NCBI GenBank assembly: GCA_029779435.1
Contig: JAKPAM010000060.1
Location: forward strand, 1 to 53,839
DNA from: Pseudomonadota bacterium
GTDB lineage: Bacteria > Pseudomonadota > Gammaproteobacteria > Burkholderiales > Burkholderiaceae_E
Direction: 5' to 3'
Length of the DNA stretch: 53,839 nucleotides
The translations under genes and the position numbers were made by a program. The notes beneath the pieces were generated by a model. The model saw nothing but the letters and a program-made list of their open reading frames with translations. It searched no databases and was not told the origin of the DNA. Below are positions 36,936-53,636 of this stretch, piece after piece. The first letter of the stretch is position 1. Each line of letters starts with the position of its first letter.

Positions 36936-37082
36936 TCAGGAGCGACTGCAACAAGCGCGGTCGATGAAGTTCATCAGATAGCAGAGAAATAGCAGCGGCA
37001 CGAGCCTTCGCACGATCTTGCGGTAGGCGCCGTCGAGCTGGTCTGACGGCAACGCGGGCGTTTCGTACCCGGCCGTGCTCAA
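36936..37082 (-). pseudogene. Truncated MFS transporter remnant
   Basis: A 48-residue frame whose TTG start overlaps the GMC gene's TGA. Residues 19-42 (GAYRKIVRRLVPLLFLCYLM) match the N-terminus and first membrane helix of anion:cation-symporter-type MFS transporters, whose usual NFIDRxN continuation stops at NFIDRA. After that point the frame runs into unrelated sequence and a stop. The full transporter (about 430 residues) is therefore missing, most likely through a deletion or rearrangement with a breakpoint near 36958. Probably once the last gene of the ThDP/GMC operon. Confidence 0.75.
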
Positions 37083-38707
37083 GCGGACTGCAACCCCCGC
37101 AGCAGGTCGGCCCCGCGCTCGCCGATCATGATCGAGCCGGCATTGGTGTTGGACGACGGCATCGTCGGCATGACCGACGAGTCGATCACACGCAACCGCT
37201 GCACGCCGCGCACGCACAACTGCGGGTCGACCACCGAGCGCTCGTCCCCGCCCATGCGGCAGGTGCCGATGGGGTGCCACGAGGTCTGGCCGCAGGTCTT
37301 GATGTAGTGCAGCAGTTCATCGTCGCTGCGCACGTCGGCGCCGGGGCGCGTTTCGCGCTTCGTGTAGGCGCGCAGCGCGGGCTGATCGACGATGCGGCGC
37401 GAGAACTTGAGCGCGTCGAGCATCGCTTCGACATCCGCCGGCGCGCTCAGGTAGCGCGGCTCGATGAGCGGATCGACCATGGGGTCGCGGGTGTTCACGT
37501 GCAGCCAGCCCTTGGACTCGGGGCGCAACTGGAAGAAGCCCATCTGGAAACCCGGGAACGGGTCCAGGCCGTAGCCCTTGGCGACATAGCGGTTGTCGCC
37601 GCTGATGTAGTGGAGCTGGATCTTGACGTTGATGCGATCCAGGCCCGGGCGACTGCGCAACTGGGCATGAGCCGAGGTCGAGGCTGTGGACATCCAGCCC
37701 TTGCGGGTAAGCAGGTAGCGTGCGCCCATCCGCAATGTGCGCACCGGGCTGCTCATGATGTCATTGAGCGTGATGGGCTCGGTGCATTCATAAGTGATGC
37801 GCGCCTGCAGGTGATCGCGCAGATTCTCGCCGACCTCGGGTGCGTCGTGGATGACCGTGATGCCCAGTCCGCGCAGCCGCTCGGCCTGCCCGATGCCGGA
37901 GAGTTCCAGCAACTGCGGCGACTTGATCGGCCCGGCCGACAGCACCACTTCGCGGCGCGCGCGAGCATTCACGAGCTGGCCACCTTGCCGGTATGCCACA
38001 CCAACGGCGGTCCGGCCTTCGAAGAGGATGCGCATGGCGTGAGCCTCGGTCAGCAACCGCAGGTTGCTGCGCCCGCGCGCGCGTGCCAGGTGGCCGCGCG
38101 CGGTGCTGCAGCGCTGGCCGTTGCGCGTGGAGAGCTGCAGGTAGCCCACGCCTTCGTGCTGCGCGCCGTTGTAGTCCTCGGTGACCGGGATGCCGGCTTC
38201 GTGGCTGGCCCGCACGAAGGCGTCGGTCAGCGGGTCGCGGTGCGCCTGGGCCAGGGACGTGACCGTGATCGGGCCGCTGCGGCCCCGATACGCGTCGTCG
38301 CCGGCCACCGTGGATTCGAGGCGCTTGAAGTAGGGCAGCACATCCGTGTAGCCCCAGCCAGTGCAACCCAGGCCCGTGGCCCAGTGGTCGTACTCGGCCG
38401 GGTCGCCGCGCACGAAGATCATGCCGTTGACCGAACTGGACCCGCCCGGCAGCTTGCCGTGCGGCCAGTAGACCGGCTGACCCACCAGACCTTGTTGGGG
38501 CGTCGTCTGAGACTGCCAGACGTACCGGGGGTCGGTCAGGATCTTGGCGACGCCCACGGGCGTGCGCACCCAGAAATCGTTGTGACGCGGCTGGCCGGCT
38601 TCGAGCAGCAGCACGCTGACGTGCGAGTCTTCGCTGAGCCGCATGGCCAGTGCCGCGCCGGCCGAGCCGGCGCCGACCACGATGTAGTCGAAGGTGCAGG
38701 CTTGCAT
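37079..38707 (-). CDS. GMC-family FAD-dependent oxidoreductase (choline-dehydrogenase-like)
   Basis: 542 residues, ATG at 38707 with GGAGG. The FAD Rossmann motif is VVGAGSAGAALAMRL (10-24). GMC signature 1 is GGSSSVNGMIFVRG, signature 2 SAGPIKSPQLLELSGIG, and the active-site region TSWHPIGTCRMGG contains the conserved His. This group oxidises alcohols to aldehydes or acids, with choline dehydrogenase the best known. The substrate is unknown here. The gene lies 13 bases downstream of the ThDP beta gene and ends by overlapping the transporter remnant, so it sits in one operon whose first genes make a 2-oxo acid decarboxylase-like enzyme. Confidence 0.92.
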   Translation of the reverse strand: MQACTFDYIVVGAGSAGAALAMRLSEDSHVSVLLLEAGQPRHNDFWVRTPVGVAKILTDPRYVWQSQTTPQQGLVGQPVYWPHGKLPGGSSSVNGMIFVRGDPAEYDHWATGLGCTGWGYTDVLPYFKRLESTVAGDDAYRGRSGPITVTSLAQAHRDPLTDAFVRASHEAGIPVTEDYNGAQHEGVGYLQLSTRNGQRCSTARGHLARARGRSNLRLLTEAHAMRILFEGRTAVGVAYRQGGQLVNARARREVVLSAGPIKSPQLLELSGIGQAERLRGLGITVIHDAPEVGENLRDHLQARITYECTEPITLNDIMSSPVRTLRMGARYLLTRKGWMSTASTSAHAQLRSRPGLDRINVKIQLHYISGDNRYVAKGYGLDPFPGFQMGFFQLRPESKGWLHVNTRDPMVDPLIEPRYLSAPADVEAMLDALKFSRRIVDQPALRAYTKRETRPGADVRSDDELLHYIKTCGQTSWHPIGTCRMGGDERSVVDPQLCVRGVQRLRVIDSSVMPTMPSSNTNAGSIMIGERGADLLRGLQSA

Positions 38708-38720
38708 CGTTCGCCTCCGT

Positions 38721-39347
38721 TCAGGCCGCGAGTTCGGCCTTGAGCTGGCGCACGCCCAGGCCCATGCGAACGAACTGCAGGTCGGGCAACAGTCCCTGCG
38801 GCGCGTCCGCGCTGGTACCGGCGTTTTCGGGCTGCACCACCAGTTCGACGAAGCTCGGGCCGTCCTGCGCCAGCAGCCCGGGCAGTGCGAGCACCAGTTC
38901 GGCCAGGTCGGTGAAGCGCCGCGCGTGCGCGTAGCCGGCGGCCAGCGCCATGGCGACGAAATCCATACGCGGCGTGGACGAGACGGCCGGCAGGTTGACG
39001 AGGCCGTTGAACTGCACGCCATTGTGGTTGAGCACGTGCAGGTAGCGAGGCGGGCGGTTATGCGCCACGGTGGCCAGGCTGCCGAGTTCCATCAGCAGGC
39101 TGGCGTCGCCGTCGAGCACGATCACCGGCACGTCGGGCCGCGCGAGCGCGATGCCCAGGCCGATGCCGGCAGCGCCGCCCATCAGCGGCACGGAATCGAC
39201 ACGGCGGTGCTTGACGCCCAGCATGTCCAGCACGAACTGGCACGACATGGTGGACACGATCACGGCCTGCGGGCTGTGCGTCTCGCGCGCCTGGGCCACG
39301 GCGCGCACGGCGGGGCCGAGTTGCAAGGATGCGGGGGTGGTGGTCAT
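38721..39347 (-). CDS. ThDP-dependent decarboxylase, beta (PP-binding) subunit
   Basis: 208 residues, ATG at 39347 with AAGGAG. The thiamine diphosphate motif starts at GDASLLMELGSLATVAHN and ends with the NHNG about 28 residues later, typical of PP-domain subunits of sulfopyruvate/phosphonopyruvate decarboxylase-like enzymes. The matching pyrimidine-binding half is encoded by the upstream gene, 14 bases away. The pair probably decarboxylates or cleaves a 2-oxo acid; the exact substrate is unknown. An embedded MGGAAGIGLGIALA segment is the expected dimer-interface region. Confidence 0.88.
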   Translation of the reverse strand: MTTTPASLQLGPAVRAVAQARETHSPQAVIVSTMSCQFVLDMLGVKHRRVDSVPLMGGAAGIGLGIALARPDVPVIVLDGDASLLMELGSLATVAHNRPPRYLHVLNHNGVQFNGLVNLPAVSSTPRMDFVAMALAAGYAHARRFTDLAELVLALPGLLAQDGPSFVELVVQPENAGTSADAPQGLLPDLQFVRMGLGVRQLKAELAA

Positions 39348-39361
39348 GGCCGGGCTCCTTT

Positions 39362-39907
39362 TCAGTTCCAGGTGACGTGGCGGCCGACCACGACGACGGC
39401 GGCGGTCGATGCTTGCTGCGCGTGGTCGGCGGCGTCGCGCACGCGGGACAGGTCGGCGTCGTCCTCCACCGTCCAGTGACGCACGCCGAAAGCGTCCAGC
39501 GCGGGTTCGAGCAGGCGAACCGTGCGGCGGCTCGACTGCGTCATGGGCCGGCCGATGTTGGCTGCCTCGCGACCGAACTGGCCGACGAGGAACAGCACCG
39601 GCACGTCGGCATCCAGGCAAGTGGCGCGCAGCGTGTTCATGCACTTGTAGAGGCCCTGGTTCTGGATCACCAGCGCGGGCCGGGCACCGCCGATGTGCAG
39701 GCCGGTAGCGGTGGTCAGCGCCTGATCCTCGCTGCAGGTGTAGACGGTGGCGATGCCGGCATCGGACGCCGACAGCGCGACGTGCAACGCGAACTGCGCA
39801 TAGTCGGGCACGGTGACGGCGTGCGTGATGCCGCATTCGCGCAGCGTGCGCACCAGCGCGCTGGCGCTGGGACCGCCGGGTGGATTGGGGGCGAAACCCT
39901 GGCTCAT
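39362..39907 (-). CDS. ThDP-dependent decarboxylase, alpha (Pyr) subunit
   Basis: 181 residues, ATG at 39907 with a GGAGAC site. It has the Pyr-domain features of sulfopyruvate decarboxylase alpha-like proteins: a TCSEDQALTTATGLHIGGARP segment whose Glu is the cofactor-activating acid (SEDQA) and LVIQNQGLYKCMNTL. First gene of a leftward operon alpha, beta, GMC oxidoreductase and broken MFS transporter, divergent from a LysR gene. Decarboxylation of a 2-oxo acid followed by oxidation of a product by the GMC enzyme is an inference from gene order. Confidence 0.88.
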   Translation of the reverse strand: MSQGFAPNPPGGPSASALVRTLRECGITHAVTVPDYAQFALHVALSASDAGIATVYTCSEDQALTTATGLHIGGARPALVIQNQGLYKCMNTLRATCLDADVPVLFLVGQFGREAANIGRPMTQSSRRTVRLLEPALDAFGVRHWTVEDDADLSRVRDAADHAQQASTAAVVVVGRHVTWN

Positions 39908-40010
39908 GGCATGTCTCCGTTTGAATTTCTTCGATAAGGACGCATGATGGGCTTCCGGTTTTCCATACGTCAAATGCATTAAACACATCATTCCTATAGA
40001 ATTCAGGCAT
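39908..40010. promoter_or_regulatory. Divergent control region between LysR and the ThDP operon
   Basis: 103 AT-rich bases between the two starts, unlike the GC-rich surroundings. An inverted repeat ATTC-CTATA-GAAT is at 39990-40002, 8 bases before the lysR-type start. Such a short divergent region normally carries LysR binding sites for both self-regulation and activation of the partner operon. I cannot assign exact -10/-35 boxes. Confidence 0.55.
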
Positions 40011-40967
40011 ATGATTGAGCTTCGCCAACTCCGACACGTGCTCGCGCTGGCCGAGCAGCGCAACTTCGTCCGGGCGGCCGAGATGCTGCACATCACCCAG
40101 CCCAGCCTTTCGCGCAGCATCCAGGGCATCGAAGCCCTGTTCGGCGCGCCGTTGTTCGACCGCGGCACGCGTGAGGTCACGCCGACGCCCATCGGTGAAT
40201 TGGTGATCCAGCACGCGCGCGCCTTCGATCTGTCCGAACGCGACCTGATGCGCGACGTCGAGTTGGCCAAAGGGATGGAGATCGGTGAGCTGCACGTCGG
40301 CGCCGGCCCCTTCATCGGCGCAGCGCTCGCCACCGAAGTCCTGGCGCGCATGAACGCGGCTTACCCCCGACTTGGCATGCGTATCAGCGTGCGCCCCTGC
40401 GCCGAATTGCCTGAACAACTGCGACGGCGGGACATCGAACTGTGCGTGGCCGACGCGAAAGACATCCAGATCACCGATGACCTGGAGATCGTTCCGCTCG
40501 GCGAATATCCGCTCGTCATCGTGGTACGCGCCGGCCACCCTCTGGCTGGCCACGCCGCACCCACGGCGCAGGACCTGGTGGCCTATCCGCTAGCCGGCGT
40601 TCGCCTGTCGGAGCCCATGAAAGAGAAACTGCTTCGCCAGATCCAGCCGGCCGCCGCGCGCAGGAAGGTACGGGCCGAAGGGCTGCTGACCATGACCTGC
40701 GACCACTTCTCGATCCTCAAGACCCTGTTGCTGCGCACGGACGCGGTGACCCTGCTAAGTCCGTTTCTGTTCTCGGACGAGTTGCGCGCCGGTAGGCTGG
40801 TGACGCTACCCGCCATCCGCCTGAACGTCGAAACACGCCATGCCATCGTGCACCTGCGCGGCCGCACCCTCTCGGCACCTGCGCAGGCGTTCAGCGAGCG
40901 GCTGCGGGCCTACGACGCCGAGATCGCCATCCTGAACAGAAAGCTGATGACGAAGATCCGGCGCTAG
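40011..40967 (+). CDS. LysR-family transcriptional regulator
   Basis: 318 residues. The N-terminal winged helix-turn-helix (1-60, MIELRQLRHVLALAEQRNFV then ITQPSLSRSIQGIE) is followed by a substrate-binding domain with the usual GELHVGAGP, RLGMRISVRP and YPLVIVVRAGHPL segments. Full length. It is divergent from the ThDP/GMC operon and so is the likely regulator of it, with an effector related to the operon's substrate. A strong terminator for rpoC lies downstream on the opposite strand. Confidence 0.95.
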   Translation: MIELRQLRHVLALAEQRNFVRAAEMLHITQPSLSRSIQGIEALFGAPLFDRGTREVTPTPIGELVIQHARAFDLSERDLMRDVELAKGMEIGELHVGAGPFIGAALATEVLARMNAAYPRLGMRISVRPCAELPEQLRRRDIELCVADAKDIQITDDLEIVPLGEYPLVIVVRAGHPLAGHAAPTAQDLVAYPLAGVRLSEPMKEKLLRQIQPAAARRKVRAEGLLTMTCDHFSILKTLLLRTDAVTLLSPFLFSDELRAGRLVTLPAIRLNVETRHAIVHLRGRTLSAPAQAFSERLRAYDAEIAILNRKLMTKIRR

Positions 40968-41102
40968 CCCGGATTTCTCACCGCCACCCACGTCATCCAT
41001 CGCCCGCGCGTTGGATTGCCTGTTTCAAGGCATCCGGGCATCCGCGAACGGATCGACCACGGCCCGCGCGACGCGTTCGATCGCTCTCCCTGATTCCGGC
41101 CG

Positions 41103-41141
41103 CAAAGAAAAAACCGCCGTGAGGTCACCCTCACGGCGGTT
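41103..41141 (-). terminator. Intrinsic terminator of the rpoBC operon
   Basis: Perfect 13-bp arms AACCGCCGTGAGG (41112-41124) and CCTCACGGCGGTT (41129-41141) with loop TCAC. Read on the minus strand, the stem is followed by TTTTTTCTTTG. About 95 bases after the rpoC stop. A textbook Rho-independent terminator. Confidence 0.95.
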
Positions 41142-41236
41142 CATCGATTCCCGGCGATCGCTGCAGGCGCCCGACTCGCACGCCTGCAGGAGCACCGCTG
41201 CCGTCATCGACGGCCGCGGCACCCGGTCGCTGTCGT

Positions 41237-45499
<4,263 letters not shown>

Positions 45500-45532
45500 C
45501 GATTGCTCCTTAAATTGCTAGCGGGCGGCCGA

Positions 45533-49654
<4,122 letters not shown>

Positions 49655-49902
49655 GAGCACTCCGGTATCCTGTCTAGGATAAATGAGCTGTCAAGCCCTG
49701 GCACGGGGCTTGCTGGACTCAGGCGATGGATCTGGACCTCGCCTCCGGTCGCGGCGACCCGGGGGCGGAACTGCCTCGGAAACTGAAGTCTGGGTTGTCA
49801 GATCCAGCCCACACTTCAATTCCCGCCATCAATCGCGGTGACCGCGATCGGCGCGCATCGGGCCCGGCCATGCTGCCGCACAGCCCTCCCGACGCAAAAC
49901 GC

Positions 49903-49948
49903 AAAAACCCGGAGGTCCCCCGAGCACGCTCGGAGGACGTTTCCGGGT
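49903..49948 (-). terminator. Hairpin with T-run between rplL and rpoB (attenuator)
   Basis: A long hairpin with outer arms ACCCGGA/TCCGGGT (49907-49913, 49942-49948) and inner GTCC/GGAC and CCGAGC/GCTCGG. On the minus strand it is followed by TTTTTGCGTTTTG. It lies 18 bases past the rplL stop, in the gap before rpoB, where E. coli has an attenuator that lowers rpoBC relative to ribosomal proteins. Confidence 0.85.
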
Positions 49949-49965
49949 CGATGCCGTCGGGCAAC

Positions 49966-50349
49966 TTACTTGAGCTCGGCCTTCGCGCCAGCGTCTTCCA
50001 GTTGCTTTTTCAGCGCTTCGGCATCGGCCTTGCTGACGCCTTCCTTCACAGGCTTCGGCGCACCGTCGACCAGGTCTTTGGCTTCCTTCAGGCCCAGGCC
50101 CGTGGCCGCGCGAACGACCTTGATGACCTCGACCTTCTTTTCGCCGACCGCGGCCAGAACGACCGTGAACTCGGTCTGCTCTTCCGCTGCCGGGGCAGCA
50201 GCGCCGCCGGCGGCCGGCGCGGCCACGGCGACGGCAGCGGCAGCCGCCGACACGCCGAACTTCGCTTCCATGTCCTTGATCAGCTCGGACAGTTCCAGAA
50301 CCGTCAGACCCGCGACGGCATCGATGATTTCTTGTTTGCTCAGTGCCAT
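49966..50349 (-). CDS. rplL: 50S ribosomal protein L7/L12
   Basis: 127 residues, about the family length (121 in E. coli). N-terminal dimerisation domain [20 protein letters not shown], an Ala/Gly-rich hinge (about 45-60), then the C-terminal factor-binding domain [20 protein letters not shown] with [15 protein letters not shown]. Start at 50349 with GGAG. Forms the ribosomal stalk that recruits translation factors. It follows rplJ in the operon. Confidence 0.99.
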   Translation of the reverse strand: MALSKQEIIDAVAGLTVLELSELIKDMEAKFGVSAAAAAVAVAAPAAGGAAAPAAEEQTEFTVVLAAVGEKKVEVIKVVRAATGLGLKEAKDLVDGAPKPVKEGVSKADAEALKKQLEDAGAKAELK

Positions 50350-50437
50350 TTAAAGCTCCAGATACGTTTCAGAGTGCGTTGAGGTACCCGCCTGCGCGAG
50401 CACCGATTTCCAGGAGTGACCGACCGGCGGATGCCGA

Positions 50438-50965
50438 TCAGGCCTGACCCTCTTTCTGCTCTTTGACGGCAGCCAGGGTGCGGACGAACTTGGCCGGCAC
50501 CTCGTTGAGGGTTTGAACGAACTTGGCGACCGGCGCCTGCATGGTCCCCAGCAACCTGGCGAGCAGCTCTTCCCGGCTGGGCAGCGTCGCCAGCGCCTTG
50601 ATCCCATTCTCGTCGAGGACGGAATGGGGCATGGCGCCGGCCTTGATGACCAGCTTGTCGTTGCTTTTCGCGAAATCGCTCAGGACCTTGGCGGCCGAAA
50701 CCGGGTCGGTCGAGAAGCCGTACAACAACGGGCCGACCATCTTGTCGGCCAGTTTGGCGTACGGCGTCCCGTCGACCGCGCGGCGAGCGAGCGTGTTCTT
50801 CACCACTTGCAGGTGAACGCCCTTCTCGCGCGCCTGCTTGCGCAGGCCGGTGATCGCTTCGACTCCCAGACCACGGTACTCGGCGAGGACGATCGATTGC
50901 GCCCGCGCCACCTGGGCGCTGACGTCCTCGAGTACCGACGCCTTCTCACTACGATTGAGACCCAC
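50438..50965 (-). CDS. rplJ: 50S ribosomal protein L10
   Basis: 175 residues, GTG start with a GGAG site. [20 protein letters not shown] and the [23 protein letters not shown] segment identify L10, the stalk base that carries L7/L12 dimers. The L10-L12 complex is expected to repress its own mRNA by binding the L10 leader identified just upstream. The gene precedes rplL by 88 bases and follows rplA by 280 bases. Confidence 0.99.
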   Translation of the reverse strand: MGLNRSEKASVLEDVSAQVARAQSIVLAEYRGLGVEAITGLRKQAREKGVHLQVVKNTLARRAVDGTPYAKLADKMVGPLLYGFSTDPVSAAKVLSDFAKSNDKLVIKAGAMPHSVLDENGIKALATLPSREELLARLLGTMQAPVAKFVQTLNEVPAKFVRTLAAVKEQKEGQA

Positions 50966-51084
50966 GGTCTTGCTCCACTAAACAGCGGCTGGGATCCACG
51001 GCCGAACGGGCTTCGCGAGGAAACCCATCGTCGTCGACCTTGCCCGCTACCATGACACGGCGACCGAGTTGTGAGTTCGGGTTC

Positions 51085-51166
51085 GCCATCTGCGTAGGGC
51101 GCCCCGGCCCGATCCCGAAGGATTGGCCGACGCATATAAGGGCTGTCGCCCCCCTACGGTCTTTGA
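51085..51166 (-). ncRNA. L10 leader (rplJ autoregulatory RNA)
   Basis: In the 280-base rplA-rplJ gap, the minus-strand RNA has ACCGTAGGG near its 5' end and CCCTACGCAGATGG about 60 bases later; the 7-bp CGTAGGG/CCCTACG pairing with the flanking AGA/CAGATGG is the pattern of the L10 leader RNA family. L10-L12 binding would lower translation of rplJL. Checked by eye only. Confidence 0.7.
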
Positions 51167-51245
51167 CAACCCGCCCGTCGACCGATTCGCGCCCCCGGAG
51201 AGGCGGTTCGGCGGCCGTCGGACGGCCCAAAGTTCTTTATATGGA

Positions 51246-51950
51246 TCAGGCGGCGGAAGCCGAGAAGGCTGCCGTATCGACCTTGACCCCGACGCCCATC
51301 GTGCTGGATACAGCGACCTTGCGCAGGTAGACCCCTTTGGAGTTAGCCGGCTTGGCGCGGTTCAGCGCTTCGATCAGCGCGCGAATGTTGCTTTCGAGTT
51401 GCTCGTTGTTGAACGAGACACGTCCGACCGAGCCGTGGATGATGCCGGCTTTGTCGGTCCGATACTGGATCTGGCCCGCCTTGGCGTTCTTGACGGCGGT
51501 GGCGACGTCGGGCGTGACCGTGCCGACCTTCGGGTTCGGCATCAGGCCCCGCGGACCCAGGATCTGGCCCAGCGTCCCGACGACGCGCATCGCGTCGGGC
51601 GACGCGATGACGATGTCGAAGTTCAGGTTGCCGGCCTTGACCTGCTCGGCCAGGTCTTCCATCCCGACGATGTCGGCACCCGCGGCGCGGGCTTCATCGG
51701 CCTTGGGACCCTGCGTGAACACGGCCACGCGGACCGATTTGCCCGTTCCCGACGGCATGACGACCGAGCCGCGAACGACCTGATCGGATTTCTTGGGGTC
51801 GACGCCGAGCTGGACCGCGATGTCGACCGATTCGTTGAACTTGGCGGCCGCGCATTCGCGCAGCAGATTCAGCGCATCGGCCAGCGGATAGGCCTTCTGT
51901 GCATCGACTTTGCCGGCCAGCGCTTTCTGGCGTTTGGTCAACTTGGCCAT
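51246..51950 (-). CDS. rplA: 50S ribosomal protein L1
   Basis: 234 residues, same as E. coli. [40 protein letters not shown] and the [16 protein letters not shown] block are diagnostic. L1 forms the mobile stalk at the E site and in many bacteria represses the rplKA message. The ATG directly abuts the rplK stop (TAAATG), so translation is coupled. Intact. Confidence 0.99.
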   Translation of the reverse strand: MAKLTKRQKALAGKVDAQKAYPLADALNLLRECAAAKFNESVDIAVQLGVDPKKSDQVVRGSVVMPSGTGKSVRVAVFTQGPKADEARAAGADIVGMEDLAEQVKAGNLNFDIVIASPDAMRVVGTLGQILGPRGLMPNPKVGTVTPDVATAVKNAKAGQIQYRTDKAGIIHGSVGRVSFNNEQLESNIRALIEALNRAKPANSKGVYLRKVAVSSTMGVGVKVDTAAFSASAA

Positions 51951-52382
51951 TTACAGACCCTCCACCGTGATACCGATACTGCGGGCCGACCCGGCGATCG
52001 TGCGCACGGCGGCTTCCATGTCGGCAGCCGTGAGGTCGGGCATCTTGGTCTTGGCGATTTCCTCGACCTGCGCGCGAGTGATCGAACCGACCTTGTCGGT
52101 ATGCGGCGTCTTCGAGCCCTTGTCGATCTTGGCGGCTTTCTTGATCAGGATCGTCGCCGGCGGCGTCTTCATCACGAACGTGAAGCTCTTGTCCGCGAAA
52201 GCCGTGATGACGACCGGAATCGGCAGACCCGGCTCCAAGCCCTGCGTTTGCGCGTTGAACGCCTTGCAGAACTCCATGATGTTCAGGCCGCGCTGGCCCA
52301 GCGCCGGACCGATCGGTGGCGCGGGATTGGCTTTACCGGCTGGCACTTGCAGCTTGATGAAGCCGACGATTTTCTTCGCCAT
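51951..52382 (-). CDS. rplK: 50S ribosomal protein L11
   Basis: 143 residues. [39 protein letters not shown] and the C-terminal rRNA-binding part [20 protein letters not shown] are typical. L11 binds the GTPase-associated region of 23S rRNA and is the target of thiostrepton; the Pro-rich N-terminal loop is wild type. GGGAG site upstream. Coupled to rplA. Confidence 0.99.
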   Translation of the reverse strand: MAKKIVGFIKLQVPAGKANPAPPIGPALGQRGLNIMEFCKAFNAQTQGLEPGLPIPVVITAFADKSFTFVMKTPPATILIKKAAKIDKGSKTPHTDKVGSITRAQVEEIAKTKMPDLTAADMEAAVRTIAGSARSIGITVEGL

Positions 52383-52485
52383 GAGTGGCTACTCCCGTAT
52401 GAGTGATAACGCGTTGTCGCCCGACCAGGGCCGATCGCGGAAGGCGACCGGATTGTCAGGGTACTGACGCTCCTCGTTGACAGAA

Positions 52486-52512
52486 CCGCCGGCCCGAGGC
52501 TCGGGTCGGCGG
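52486..52512. other. Long GC hairpin between nusG and rplK
   Basis: Arms CCGCCG-x-CCCGAG and CTCGGG-x-CGGCGG (12 bp with one mismatched pair) lie directly after the nusG stop. No T-run on the minus strand, so it may be an RNA-processing or stabilising structure within the nusG-rplK message rather than a terminator. The 137-base gap holds nothing else. Confidence 0.5.
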
Positions 52513-52519
52513 CAAGCGA

Positions 52520-53053
52520 TCAGACCTTCTCGACCTGACCGAATTCGAGCTCGACCGGCGTGGCACGACCGAAGATCGTGACCGACACGCGCAGCCGGCT
52601 TTTTTCGTAGTTGACTTCCTCGACGTTGCCGTTGAAGTCGGTGAACGGACCATCCTTGACGCGAACCAGCTCGCCGACCTCGAACAGGGTCTTGGGCCGC
52701 GGCTTCTCGACGCCTTCCTGCATCTGGGCCATGATCTTCTCGACTTCCTTCTCGGAAATCGGCGAGGGCCGGTTGCCCTGCCCTCCGACGAAGCCGGTGA
52801 CCTTGTTGGTGCTCTTGACCAGGTGCCAGGTCTCGTCGGTCATTTCCATCTCGACGAGCACGTAACCCGGGAAGAAGCGCCGTTCGGTGATCGTGCGCTG
52901 GCCATTGCGCATCTCGACGACCTCTTCGACCGGCACCAGGATCCTGCCGAACTGCTCCTGCATACCGGCGCGCTCGACACGCTCCTGCAGAGCCCGTCCG
53001 ACGCTTTTTTCCATGCCCGAATAGGCATGCACGACATACCAGCGTTTGGCCAT
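52520..53053 (-). CDS. nusG: Transcription termination/antitermination factor NusG
   Basis: 177 residues from the ATG at 53053, which overlaps the secE stop by one base (TAATG). N-terminal NGN domain [20 protein letters not shown], with the [12 protein letters not shown] strand; C-terminal KOW domain with [20 protein letters not shown]. It binds the polymerase clamp and links it to Rho or ribosomal S10. Length is usual (181 in E. coli). A longer frame upstream is out-of-gene. Confidence 0.99.
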   Translation of the reverse strand: MAKRWYVVHAYSGMEKSVGRALQERVERAGMQEQFGRILVPVEEVVEMRNGQRTITERRFFPGYVLVEMEMTDETWHLVKSTNKVTGFVGGQGNRPSPISEKEVEKIMAQMQEGVEKPRPKTLFEVGELVRVKDGPFTDFNGNVEEVNYEKSRLRVSVTIFGRATPVELEFGQVEKV

Positions 53054-53439
53054 TATCTCTTCCAGCCCAGGATCAGGTCGTACAGCGTGAATTCGATCGT
53101 CTTGTCGATCAGCCACAGGAAAATGGCCATCGCAGCGACGAACGCAAAAACGACCAACGTGGTCTGCCAGGTTTCTTTCTTGCTGGGCCAGACCACGCGC
53201 TTGGTCTCGGTCCATGCATCGGTGGAGAACGCCACGAGCCGCTGGAACGGCCCGGCCGTCCAGGCGATGCCGACCGCAGCGGCCAGCCCGACCAGAATCA
53301 CGCCCAATCGGACGTAACCCGGTTGCTTGTCGGCCAGCACGTAGAACCCGATGATCCCCGCCAAGAACACGACGATCGCCGCAGCAATCTTGGCGCGGTC
53401 TGCGCCGCTGCCCACCGTTTCGACCGTTTGATTCGCCAT
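53053..53439 (-). CDS. secE: Preprotein translocase subunit SecE
   Basis: 128 residues. Three hydrophobic segments (about 16-36, 42-62, 95-117), as in the long proteobacterial type, with the conserved cytoplasmic [16 protein letters not shown] amphipathic helix before the last. SecE clamps the SecY channel. It precedes nusG in the usual order and follows tRNA-Trp. The start at 53439 is the only reasonable ATG. Confidence 0.98.
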   Translation of the reverse strand: MANQTVETVGSGADRAKIAAAIVVFLAGIIGFYVLADKQPGYVRLGVILVGLAAAVGIAWTAGPFQRLVAFSTDAWTETKRVVWPSKKETWQTTLVVFAFVAAMAIFLWLIDKTIEFTLYDLILGWKR

Positions 53440-53533
53440 CTGACTTTGAATTCCAGCCCGGCTGCCGAGGCTGACTTCCGTCGCGGCGACCCGTCGACAA
53501 GCAGCGGCTTTCGCCAGGACGATGTTGCAGGAT

Positions 53534-53609
53534 TGGCAGGGGCAGAGGGAATCGAACCCCCAACCTTCGGTTTTGGAGACCGACGCTCTGCCAGTTGAGC
53601 TATGCCCCT
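53534..53609 (-). tRNA. tRNA-Trp (anticodon CCA)
   Basis: 76 bases including an encoded 3' CCA (53534-53536). The acceptor stem pairs AGGGGC(A) with (T)GCCCCT. The D-arm GCTCAACTGGCAGAGC, anticodon loop CTCCAAA with anticodon at 53574-53576, and T-arm GGGGGTTCGATTCCC are all complete. It lies between tuf and secE, the normal betaproteobacterial position. Confidence 0.98.
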
Positions 53610-53636
53610 AAAACCTGCAACGACAATAACGATATT

